Shown here: positions 43,422 through 51,270 of the stretch, one piece after another | Numbering within the stretch: position 1 is the stretch's first letter | How the letters are laid out: each line of letters begins with the position of its first letter | Source of the DNA: DASSFZ01 sp035283185 | Lineage (GTDB): Bacteria > Chloroflexota > Anaerolineae > Fen-1058 | Length of the DNA stretch: 64,000 bases | Direction of reading: 5' to 3' | Assembly (NCBI GenBank): GCA_035283185.1 | Contig: DATEUJ010000144.1 | Location: 26,766 to 90,765 of the forward strand | The notes under the pieces: model-generated | The model's database searches: none | Told to the model about the DNA's origin: nothing | What the model saw: only the letters and a program-made list of their open reading frames with translations | Made by a program: the position numbers and the translations under genes

Positions 43422-43976
43422 ATGACCGATCAGACCTGCGATCTGAACGCAGCCCTCACCCGCCGGCACTTTCTGTTCATGAGCGGCGCGGCGCTCGTCA
43501 CACTGGCGATACCCAGGTTCCTGTGGGGCGTGCCCGGGGCCGAAGCGATGCGCCTGCAATTGGCCGAGTACCCGCGCCAGAAGGTCGGGAAACTGAGCGC
43601 ACTGAAGGTCGGCCGGCCGGTTCCGTTCCAGTATCCCTTCGAGCATCCCAACTGTGCCAACTTCATCTTCAAGCTGGGTGTTCCGGCGGGCGGCGGCATC
43701 GGCCCGCAGAAGGACGTGGTCGCCTTTAACAGCCTGTGCCCGCATCAGGGCGGCCCGCTGGCTGGGCGGCTCAACGCGCAGCATCAAGTCCTCGGCCCGT
43801 GCCCGCTGCATCTGAGCACGTTCGACCTCACCCGGCACGGCATGGTCGTCAGCGGCCACGCGACCGAAGGCCTGCCCCAGATCGTGCTGGAACTAAGCGG
43901 CGACGACATCTATGCCGTCGGGGCGATGGGCCTGGTGTATGGCTTTCACAGTAATCTGGTTGATCCAAAGGCGTAA
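43422..43976 (+). CDS. aioB: arsenite oxidase small (Rieske) subunit
   Basis: A 184-residue Rieske protein with a Tat-type N-terminus (TRRHFLFMSGAALVTLA). The [2Fe-2S] ligands are C106-x-H108 (CPHQGG) and C127-x2-H130 (CPLH). It passes electrons from the molybdenum subunit to a cytochrome. The gene stands 48 bp before aioA. High similarity in length and motif to AioB supports the call; no comparison was run. Confidence 0.87.
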   Translation: MTDQTCDLNAALTRRHFLFMSGAALVTLAIPRFLWGVPGAEAMRLQLAEYPRQKVGKLSALKVGRPVPFQYPFEHPNCANFIFKLGVPAGGGIGPQKDVVAFNSLCPHQGGPLAGRLNAQHQVLGPCPLHLSTFDLTRHGMVVSGHATEGLPQIVLELSGDDIYAVGAMGLVYGFHSNLVDPKA

Positions 43977-44024
43977 TTGGTAAGTGGTAATTACCAATTA
44001 CGTATTCCCAACTGGGAGTGCGCT

Positions 44025-46667
44025 ATGACCAACTACACCCCTCAAGACAAAGTTCCCCTCCCGCCTTCGGGCGCAAAGGTGTACACGACGGCGTGTGATT
44101 ACTGCATCGTGGCCTGCGGTTACAAGACTTACGTTTGGCCTGAAGGCCAAGAGGGCGGCCCCAAGGCAAGTGAAAACGCGCTCGGCCTCGACTTCCCCAC
44201 CGGCGTTCTCAGCGGCTGGATCAGCCCTAACCAGCACAACCTCGTCAGCGTGGACGGCAAGCTGCATCACATCGTCGTCGTGCCGGACTTTCAAACCACA
44301 GTCGTCAACAGGGGCGGCAACCACTCGATCCGGGGAGGAACATTGGCGCTCAAGTGCTATAACCCGAACGCGCCAACGCGCGACCGACTGCTGTACCCGC
44401 AGGCTCGCGTCAACGGCAAACTGACTCGCGTGGACTGGGACACGGCCCTCGACGTGATGGCCGCCGTGAGCAAGCACGTGCTAAAGAACTACGGCGAGTC
44501 GGGCTGGGCCATGAAGACCTACTCCTACGAGTTCTTTGAGAACACCTACGCTATCTCCAAACTGGCCTTCGGCGCGATCGGCACTCCGGCCTTTGCCGTA
44601 CACGACAAACCCAGCATGGGCTCGGACACCGGCGGGGTGGATGACGCCGGCATCATCACCTTCAGCGCCTCGTATCAGGATTGGGCCGACGCCGACGTGA
44701 TCTACATCTCAGGCACCGACCCCTTCGAGACTAAGACCATCGTCTTCACCTCGTGGATGATGGGCAAGCCGAAACTGATTTTCGCCCTGCCGCGCCGCAC
44801 CACGGGTGTGGCTTACGCGGAAGCCAACGACGGCCTCTTCCTGCAAGTCATCCCTGGCACCGACACTCTCCTACACCTTGCCATCAACCGCATCATCCTG
44901 GAGAACGGCTGGGAAGACGCCGAGTTCGCGGAGGACTGGATCGCCAGCACGTGGGAAATTGACGCCGGCATGGGCCGCGGCCCGCGCAACACGCCCTGGC
45001 AGTGGCGCACCACCTGGAGCCAATTTGGGACCGACTTCGCCGGATACAAGGACTGGCTGCTGAACTACGATCTCGCCCGACTGGAAAACGCTGCCCGTGT
45101 CACCGGCGTCTCGGCAGAAAAGATCGTTCAGGCCACAGAAATGCTCACCGGCGCGGGCGGTCCGCGCCCCAAGGCCTCGTTCGCCTTCGAGAAGGGCAAT
45201 TACTGGAGCAACAACTACCTCAACACGGCGTCGTTCGCGGCGATGGGCCTACTGTGCGGCGCGGGCAACCGGCCCGGTCGTGTCATCAGCCGCTTGGGCG
45301 GCCATCAGCGCGGCTGGATGGGCGCGGCCGGCTATCCGATGGACAAGTCGCCGGAGAAATTGCCGGGCCGCCGCAAAGTGGAACTCGACCTCGACCGTTG
45401 GGTGGCAGCGGGCAACGTCCGTTTCGCCTGGGTAATCGGCACGACGTGGACGGCGGCAATGGCCGCCAGCCAGGAACTGGCCGACTCCTTCCGTAAGCTC
45501 ACGGTCGAGAATCCGAACCAAATCAAGTCCGCCAACAAGCAGGCGATCGTGGACGCACTGATCCGGCGCGTCGACAGCCGCGGCATGGTGCTGGTGGACT
45601 CCGACATATATCCGGTGGAACCCATCAACACCGAGTTCGCCGACATCGTCCTGCCCGCCGCCGCGTGGGGCGAGCACGACGCGACCCGCGCCAACGGCGA
45701 GCGCCGCCTGCGCCTCTACAGCAAGTTCTACGATCCACCGGGTGAGGCCAAGCCCGATTGGTGGGCCATCAGCCGCTTCGCGCAGAAGATGGGCTTCAGT
45801 GGCTGGGACTGGGAAACGGACAACGACGTGTTCGAGGAGGCCGCGCGCTTCAGCCGGGGCGGCGTGCTGGATTACTACGTGCTGGCGTGGCACGCGAAAC
45901 AGATCGGCCAGAAGGGCCACGAGGTTCTGCGCGAACTCGGCACGCAGGGCATCCAGACGCCCATTCGCTGGGTGAACGGCCAGATGGTCGGCACCGTCCG
46001 CTTGCACGACTCGACGCTCGAGCCCGGCACGCCGGAAGGTCCCACCGTCCACGCCAAATGGCTGACGCACTTCAGTTCGCACTCCGGTAAGGCGCTGTTG
46101 CTCAAAAGCCCGTGGGAGCTGTTCAGCGACTTCTACGAACGCGTCACGCCCGACCCGGCCAGCGGCGAATTCTGGCTGACGAACGGGCGCATCAACGAAC
46201 TCTGGCAGTCAGGGTTTGACGACCACCGCAAGCCGTATATGCATAACCGCTGGCCGGATACGTGGGTGGAGATTCACCCGACGGACGCGGCAAAGTACGG
46301 CATCGAGAGCGGCGACGAAGTGCGTCTGTTCAGCGACGATATTCTGATCCAGACCGGCGGCTGGATTCGGGTGAAGGGCTACAAGTTTACCGATTTGGTG
46401 AAGGAGGGATTGATCACCACCGGCAAAGGCGATGTGCGCGCCGTCGCCATCGTCTCGGAAGACGTGCGGCCTGGCGTGCTGTTCACCAATTTCCTGCATC
46501 CGGCCAGCCCGGCCAACTCGCTCGTCCACCGCGTGCCCGACCCTTTCGCCAACGTCCACCGATTTAAACTGGGCAAGGCGCAGATCGAGAAGATCGGCGA
46601 GTCGCCGTACAAGAAATCTCTGGAGGAGATGACCTTCAAGCCGCGCACGATCACCTTCACGGGTTGA
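44025..46667 (+). CDS. aioA: arsenite oxidase large (molybdopterin) subunit
   Basis: An 880-residue enzyme that oxidises As(III) to As(V) outside the cytoplasm. The [3Fe-4S] site is C24-x2-C27-x3-C31 in ACDYCIVACGY, the arsenite-oxidase spacing. No signal peptide is present, consistent with co-export on the Tat signal of AioB. The MGD-binding domains follow to a typical C-terminus. The start at 44025 follows GGGAG. No arsX regulator (AioSR) is seen, but a two-component system lies 3 kb upstream. Confidence 0.9.
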   Translation: MTNYTPQDKVPLPPSGAKVYTTACDYCIVACGYKTYVWPEGQEGGPKASENALGLDFPTGVLSGWISPNQHNLVSVDGKLHHIVVVPDFQTTVVNRGGNHSIRGGTLALKCYNPNAPTRDRLLYPQARVNGKLTRVDWDTALDVMAAVSKHVLKNYGESGWAMKTYSYEFFENTYAISKLAFGAIGTPAFAVHDKPSMGSDTGGVDDAGIITFSASYQDWADADVIYISGTDPFETKTIVFTSWMMGKPKLIFALPRRTTGVAYAEANDGLFLQVIPGTDTLLHLAINRIILENGWEDAEFAEDWIASTWEIDAGMGRGPRNTPWQWRTTWSQFGTDFAGYKDWLLNYDLARLENAARVTGVSAEKIVQATEMLTGAGGPRPKASFAFEKGNYWSNNYLNTASFAAMGLLCGAGNRPGRVISRLGGHQRGWMGAAGYPMDKSPEKLPGRRKVELDLDRWVAAGNVRFAWVIGTTWTAAMAASQELADSFRKLTVENPNQIKSANKQAIVDALIRRVDSRGMVLVDSDIYPVEPINTEFADIVLPAAAWGEHDATRANGERRLRLYSKFYDPPGEAKPDWWAISRFAQKMGFSGWDWETDNDVFEEAARFSRGGVLDYYVLAWHAKQIGQKGHEVLRELGTQGIQTPIRWVNGQMVGTVRLHDSTLEPGTPEGPTVHAKWLTHFSSHSGKALLLKSPWELFSDFYERVTPDPASGEFWLTNGRINELWQSGFDDHRKPYMHNRWPDTWVEIHPTDAAKYGIESGDEVRLFSDDILIQTGGWIRVKGYKFTDLVKEGLITTGKGDVRAVAIVSEDVRPGVLFTNFLHPASPANSLVHRVPDPFANVHRFKLGKAQIEKIGESPYKKSLEEMTFKPRTITFTG

Positions 46668-46690
46668 GTCGTCACCCCTATGGATAGACC

Positions 46691-46918
46691 ATGAAACGGC
46701 TTGCCGACTTGCTCGAAGCCTCTGCCGCACTCCACCGCCATCTCTGCCCGCGTCAGGTGCTCGGCGTGCGTATCGGGCTGGCGGGCGCAGCCGCATTACA
46801 ACTCGACGTCTCACGCAAGGACAAGCGGCTGCTGGTCATTAGAGATCATCAACGAGCGCGAGGTCCGGCGCGATGGCGCGACCCTGTGCCGCGCTTGCGC
46901 GGGCGAGGGCTATTATGA
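46691..46918 (+). pseudogene. FmdE-like gene with internal deletion
   Basis: The first 50 codons match the start of FmdE-type proteins (LHRHLCPRQVLGVRIGLAG, KRLLVI). The sequence then joins, out of frame, the family's C-terminal zinc region (IINEREVRRDGATLCRACAGEGYYD). The middle 100 or so residues are missing. FmdE-like proteins often accompany molybdenum or formate enzymes, so loss beside aioA is notable. Confidence 0.65.
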
Positions 46919-46990
46919 CCTGTTGGCGAGTTCGTTCCCGTGCCTGTCGTTGCGAGAACCGAACTGGCCCGAGAGGCTGTCAGTCGGGTG

Positions 46991-47029
46991 AAAAGACTTC
47001 CGAAGTCTCTGGGATTTCGGAAGTCTTTT
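46991..47029 (+). terminator. strong hairpin downstream of the aio block
   Basis: A perfect 14-bp stem (AAAAGACTTCCGAA with its complement ending in TTTT at 47016-47029). The final T-run makes it a good bidirectional terminator. Confidence 0.72.
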
Positions 47030-47036
47030 CGTCAGG

Positions 47037-47064
47037 GTAAGATTTGACCCGGAACGCGCGTCTA
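47037..47064 (+). promoter_or_regulatory. ECF-type promoter of the zinc-finger/AhpC/DUF3179 operon
   Basis: GTAAGA (47037-47042), 16 nt, CGTCTA (47059-47064), 8 bp after the aio terminator. Confidence 0.72.
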
Positions 47065-47136
47065 CAAGATAGCGGGCCAATGCTCCAGATATATCCTGTC
47101 GGGGCACACAACCCGCACAAGAGAAGGACTCACACT

Positions 47137-47373
47137 GTGCGTCCGATCTGGCAGATCCTCACCCGCACAACGCATTCTCCAAACAGTGTGCTGACCTGTG
47201 AGGAATGCTTTGCGGCGCTGGAGTATCTGGCCGAGTTGATGGATGCAGATGTTGATCCGAAAGACCTGTGGCAGACCGCCCAACGCCATCTGGCGCGCTG
47301 TCCCGACTGCCGGGAGCATCACGCAAAGCGTATCCGCGAACTGGAGTCGCGGCTGGCCGGAGGTCGAGGCTGA
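47137..47373 (+). CDS. zinc-finger anti-sigma-like protein, second copy
   Basis: Seventy-eight residues with a GTG start at 47137 behind GAGAAGGA. LTCEECFAALEYLAEL and HLARCPDCREHH give the same Cys/His pattern as the anti-sigma protein at 14375. It is encoded far from a sigma gene but behind an ECF-type promoter, and may tune the same factor. The next start overlaps its stop (TGATG). Confidence 0.7.
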   Translation: MRPIWQILTRTTHSPNSVLTCEECFAALEYLAELMDADVDPKDLWQTAQRHLARCPDCREHHAKRIRELESRLAGGRG

Positions 47374-47903
47374 TGCTTCGCGTCGGTCAACCGGCACCCG
47401 ACTTGCGCCTGCCAGGTCTGGACGGATCACCGATCGCACTGTCGGATTATCGAGGCCGACCGGTCGTGCTCGTCTTTCTGCGCCATCTCGGCTGACTGCC
47501 CTGCCGCGAGCACGCGATGCAGTTGCATCGCCGACGAGACGCAGTGCTGATGCTGAATGGCGAGGTATTGCTGATCACCTTTTCCAGCGCGGAGCAGGCG
47601 CGTCGCTGGCGGGACGAGACTGGGATCGACTTTCCGTTGTTGCTCGATGCGAATCGGGCTGTCTATCGCGCTTATGGTCTACGGTCCTCGATCTGGCGCG
47701 TGTGGCAGCCTAAGGTGCTGGCGTATTACGCGCGAGCCTTGTTGCAAGGGCAGCGCTGGCGCGGCATCCGCGACGATCCGCACCAGTTGGGCGGCGATTT
47801 CGTTGTCGATGCCGCCGGGATGTTGCGCTTCGCGCACCGGAGCGAAGACCCGACTGATCGCCCGGCAGTTGATTCGCTCTTGTCGGTACTTCGACAGATG
47901 TGA
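47373..47903 (+). CDS. AhpC/TSA-family selenoprotein
   Basis: A 176-residue peroxiredoxin-like protein starting at 47373 on the upstream stop. The only interruption is TGA at 47493-47495 in VLVFLRHLG-UGA-LPCREHA. This is where AhpC/TSA relatives have the catalytic Cys of a CxxC, giving Sec41 and Cys44. The rest of the fold (LLITFSS, FPLLLDANRAVYRAYGL, GGDFVVDAAGMLRFAHRS) is intact. A perfect hairpin follows 18 nt later. It probably reduces peroxides or disulfides in the cytoplasm. Sec-containing Prx-like proteins are a known group. Confidence 0.84.
47514..47531 (+). promoter_or_regulatory. candidate SECIS hairpin of the AhpC/TSA gene
   Basis: GCGATGC-AGTT-GCATCGC, a perfect 7-bp stem, begins 18 nt after the TGA. 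Its loop matches that of the MerP-like gene. Confidence 0.68.
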
Positions 47904-47912
47904 GGTGTGGAT

Positions 47913-49151
47913 ATGGGACAAGTCGCAGTCAATCTACCTCGAATCACCTGGCTGATGATCTTCGGCGTGCTACTCACGGCCTGCGCGGGAGCAGCCACTG
48001 GCCCAACGCCGGCCGAGCCCCCGCTGCCCGCCCTGGCCCCGACCCAGACTTCCCAATCGACGAAAGCCCCTACGATGACTCCCTCGCCCTCTCTGGACGA
48101 GCCGCCGCCTGCGGGCGCGCAGTTCGAGTTCACCACCGACTTCAGCAAGCACGCGGTCTCGTACCGCGAAATCCTCTCGGGCGGACCGCCCAAGGATGGC
48201 ATTCCCGCAATCGACGATCCCAAGTTCATCAGCGTCGAAGAGGCCAAACAGTGGCTGTTACCGGTCGAGCCGGTCATTCTCGTTCAAGTTGGCGACGACG
48301 CCCGCGCCTATCCACTGCAGATCCTGACCTGGCACGAGATCGTCAACGACGCCGTCGACGGTGTGCCGCTCACGGTGACGTTCTGTCCGTTGTGCAACAC
48401 CGCCATCGCCTTCGAGCGGACGGTCGACGGGCGCGTGCTCGACTTCGGCACGACCGGCCGGCTGCGCTACAGCAACCTGATCATGTATGACCGCCAGACC
48501 GAGACGTGGTGGCAGCAGGCCACCGGCGAGGCGATCGCCGGTGAGCTAACGGGGACGCGGCTGAAGTTCTATCCGGCCTCCATCATCGCCTGGGCCGATT
48601 TCAATACCCACCATCCCGATGGCAAAGTGCTCTCGCGCGATACGGGCTTTGGTCGGGATTACGGGCGCAATCCGTATACTGGCTACGACGACGTGAACAG
48701 CTCGCCGTTCCTGTATCGCGGGCCGGAGACACCCGGCGCGCTGCCGGCTGTGGCGCGCGTGCTGACAATCGCCTTGAACGGCGAGGCAGTGGCTTACCCT
48801 TACGACGTGCTGCAGGACGTGCGCATGGTCAACGACACGGTCGGCGGGACAGAGGTCGTCGTGGTGTGGAAGGGAGGCACGGCTTCCGCGCTCGACACCA
48901 GCCGCATCGCCGACGGGCGTGATGTCGGCGCGGCGAGTGCGTACTCGCGTGTTCTCGACGGCGAGACACTGACTTTCTCCCTCGACGGCGGGCGAATCGT
49001 CGATGACCAGACCGGCAGCGAGTGGAATGTGCTCGGGCAGGCGGTCGGCGGAAAACTGGCGGGCAAATCGCTGACGCCTGTCGTCGCCATCAACCACTTC
49101 TGGTTCTCGTGGGCAGCCTTCAAGCCGGAGACGCGCATCTACCAACCGTAG
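47913..49151 (+). CDS. DUF3179 lipoprotein (Cys form)
   Basis: A 412-residue lipoprotein (signal ending in LLTAC, followed by a Pro-rich linker) with the DUF3179 domain and an intact CPLC in VTFCPLCNTAIAF. It is a longer paralogue of the Sec-containing DUF3179 at 35731-36804 and shows which Cys the TGA replaces there. It follows the AhpC selenoprotein gene within 10 bp and belongs to the same ECF-driven operon. Function unknown, extracytoplasmic. Confidence 0.82.
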   Translation: MGQVAVNLPRITWLMIFGVLLTACAGAATGPTPAEPPLPALAPTQTSQSTKAPTMTPSPSLDEPPPAGAQFEFTTDFSKHAVSYREILSGGPPKDGIPAIDDPKFISVEEAKQWLLPVEPVILVQVGDDARAYPLQILTWHEIVNDAVDGVPLTVTFCPLCNTAIAFERTVDGRVLDFGTTGRLRYSNLIMYDRQTETWWQQATGEAIAGELTGTRLKFYPASIIAWADFNTHHPDGKVLSRDTGFGRDYGRNPYTGYDDVNSSPFLYRGPETPGALPAVARVLTIALNGEAVAYPYDVLQDVRMVNDTVGGTEVVVVWKGGTASALDTSRIADGRDVGAASAYSRVLDGETLTFSLDGGRIVDDQTGSEWNVLGQAVGGKLAGKSLTPVVAINHFWFSWAAFKPETRIYQP

Positions 49152-49354
49152 CAAAGAGCTGACGCTGCTCGAAATACAGAATGAACATTCCGTACATCCT
49201 CCAATACATCCTCGAAGCTAAAAAAGTCGTCCTGGTTGCTCTGTCCGAACTCTTCCTCGTCCCATTCCGCCTCTTCGTCACTCGCCTGGGCGGCTTGCTG
49301 CGCAAACCAGTGTTTCGCAGTCTCGCTGCGCTCGAGGTCGCGCAGGTCAAACAT
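49139..49354 (-). CDS. small acidic protein coupled to the helical-repeat gene
   Basis: Seventy-one residues rich in Glu and Asp (EEAEWDEEEFGQ), whose start overlaps the upstream stop (TGATG). It overlaps the DUF3179 gene tail to tail by 13 bp. No family recognised. Confidence 0.5.
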   Translation of the reverse strand: MFDLRDLERSETAKHWFAQQAAQASDEEAEWDEEEFGQSNQDDFFSFEDVLEDVRNVHSVFRAASALCYGW

Positions 49355-50544
49355 CAGCGGTTTGCCGGTTTGCCGCTGCGATCCGGCGCCAGGGGCAAGT
49401 CACCCAACTCGTCGCGTGTGGAATCTGCTGCAAGAGCCGCCGCCGTTGGATGCAGCACCCAGCGCTCAACCAGATGACGCACCTCGTTGAACTCTTGAGG
49501 CAGCAGAATGTTGTACTTTCGATTGGCTTCGACCGCGGCCGCGATACTTGCCTGGGCACGCGCGAGGCCGATGCGATACAACCGCTCGCCCATCATGCGT
49601 CCAGCCTTGTCCACCAGCTCGCGCTGGAACTTTTGAGGCGTCATGCCCTGCGTAGGAAACATATCCTTGAGCGCGCCACGCCACGGCACGCCAAAATCGA
49701 GCAAAAAGACCAGCGCCTGAATCGCGCCGCCCACGCGCTCCCAGGCCACAGTCACGCTCTGTTGCCAGGGATGATTCGGATCGGTCGCATACGCGGCATA
49801 GAAGCGATCTTGCGCGAGGTCGAGGATGGCGCGGGTAACTGGCTTGACGCCGCGCGCGGCCAGGCGCTCCAGCGCGCGCTCGGCCTTCTGCTGTACCTCC
49901 GGAAAAGGAGTGGTGTGCGCCAGCGCGTAAAGAAAATCCGCCTCCAGGTCGGTGGCCCCTTCCTCGCCGCTCTTGATATACTCCATCAAAATCCCCGTGC
50001 CGTCAATCGCCTCTTCCGGCATCCGGTTAATGTGGTGCATAAAGGCTTCCACTTCGGCCGGATCGCGCGATTCACGCAAGGAGCGTGCCAGGCCGCGCAT
50101 GCCTGTGCGGAATAGATCCTCTGCCGCTTTGATGTCGCCGGGCTTGATATCACGCGGCGAGAAATAGCGGCTCGGATCGCTCAGGTCTACCTCTTCGCCC
50201 ATCTCCGTGAGGATGACCAGCGCCGTCATCTTGGCGTCGAGCGAAAGCGCACCGCGCTTTTTCACTTGCTGCCAGAGATAGTCAATCACCTCGCGGCTTT
50301 TCAGGCGCGGCAGCAGCGACATGAGCGTTTCGCGCTCGTCGTCGGGCGTCCCCTCCATCCGCTTGACGAGCGCGTCGAGCGCAGCCGGCTGACCGACCTC
50401 TGCCATTAACACGCGCACACCCGCTTCCAGCCCATCGAGATCGAGTTCACCTCGCGCCTGCCGCTCGAACAGTGCGTCGAGGCGGGGGCGGGTCATCACG
50501 CGCGGATCAATCTTGGGCGCTTTGGTTTTCTTCGATTTACTCAT
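49354..50544 (-). CDS. helical-repeat (HEAT-like) protein of unknown function
   Basis: About 396 residues, almost entirely alpha-helical, without signal or membrane segment. The start at 50544 is preferred because GAGAGGGA lies at good distance from it. Helix pairs such as AALDALVKRMEG and EVIDYLWQQVKKRG suggest HEAT-like repeats. It is coupled to the small acidic protein downstream. I cannot assign a function. Confidence 0.65.
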   Translation of the reverse strand: MSKSKKTKAPKIDPRVMTRPRLDALFERQARGELDLDGLEAGVRVLMAEVGQPAALDALVKRMEGTPDDERETLMSLLPRLKSREVIDYLWQQVKKRGALSLDAKMTALVILTEMGEEVDLSDPSRYFSPRDIKPGDIKAAEDLFRTGMRGLARSLRESRDPAEVEAFMHHINRMPEEAIDGTGILMEYIKSGEEGATDLEADFLYALAHTTPFPEVQQKAERALERLAARGVKPVTRAILDLAQDRFYAAYATDPNHPWQQSVTVAWERVGGAIQALVFLLDFGVPWRGALKDMFPTQGMTPQKFQRELVDKAGRMMGERLYRIGLARAQASIAAAVEANRKYNILLPQEFNEVRHLVERWVLHPTAAALAADSTRDELGDLPLAPDRSGKPANR

Positions 50545-50690
50545 CTCCATTCCCTCTCGATGTATGATTTGAAAAGTTGCAGCGCCCCATTCACTCCTCG
50601 TAAATCAAAGGCGTCGGGATCAAATTCGCCACCGATCCATTGTACCATGTCATCGTGTTCAGGACGGTGGGAATCGCGCATCGCTTCTAA
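50541..50690 (-). pseudogene. C-terminal remnant of a pRiA4b ORF-3-like gene cut by an IS
   Basis: The 49 or so codons up to the IS edge read RDSHRPEHDDMVQWIGGE then FDPDAFDLRGVN, the typical C-terminus of the plasmid pRiA4b ORF-3 family. The N-terminal part is missing; the frame enters the IS remnant at 50690, and nothing of the gene is seen on the other side. Confidence 0.65.
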
Positions 50691-51192
50691 AAAGGTGTCA
50701 GAGCCCCACACCCCGCCGACACGCTTCGCGTCAGGCGGGCACGCACGCTTGCCATCCACACAGTGGGAATTTTGACCAAGTGTTCCAGCGTCAACTCGGC
50801 GACCGTGCCATTCGGCAATCGGAGACGGACAGGCGAACGGTCAGCGCGTTTCTGAATCTCTAAAGCCGAAAAAGAGCGGCCATCTGACAATGGACAAGCG
50901 GCGGCGTTGGCGCTTCGCTGTGAGGAAGCCCGACACGCCGTAACCTACTTCACCAACAATGCCCAGCGCATGCGATACGACCAGTTCCGCGCCGCGGGCT
51001 ATGTGATTGGGAGTGGCACGGTGGAGAGTGGCTGCAAGCAGATCGTGACCCAACGCCTCAAACGGCCCGGCGCGCAATGGACGGTGGACGGTGCAGTGCG
51101 CACAGCCAAAGCGCGGGCCGCTTGGCTCAGTGGCCAATGGGAGACCTTATGCACTCAGCGGGCGGCCCTGCCCTTAGCCGTCTGACACCTTT
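50691..51192 (+). mobile_element. internally deleted insertion sequence (ISKra4-like) with intact ends
   Basis: Perfect 12-bp terminal inverted repeats AAAGGTGTCAGA/TCTGACACCTTT bound a 502-bp element. The only recognisable gene content is the last part of a transposase. The left 200 bp show no transposase sequence. A full element would be at least 1.3 kb, so most was deleted. Confidence 0.75.
50907..51185 (+). pseudogene. ISKra4-family transposase fragment (C-terminus)
   Basis: About 92 codons including YFTNNAQRMRYDQFRAAGY, VIGSGTVESGCKQIVTQRL and ARAAWLSGQWETL, typical of the C-terminal end of ISKra4-like transposases. The stop lies inside the right terminal repeat. It lacks a start and most of the catalytic core. 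Confidence 0.7.
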
Positions 51193-51270
51193 CGCGTGCA
51201 CCCAATCGTGCAAGCCGATTGATCTTTGGGCCGATTGCCGGTAGAATAGATCGCGATCTCTCACAAGCCT

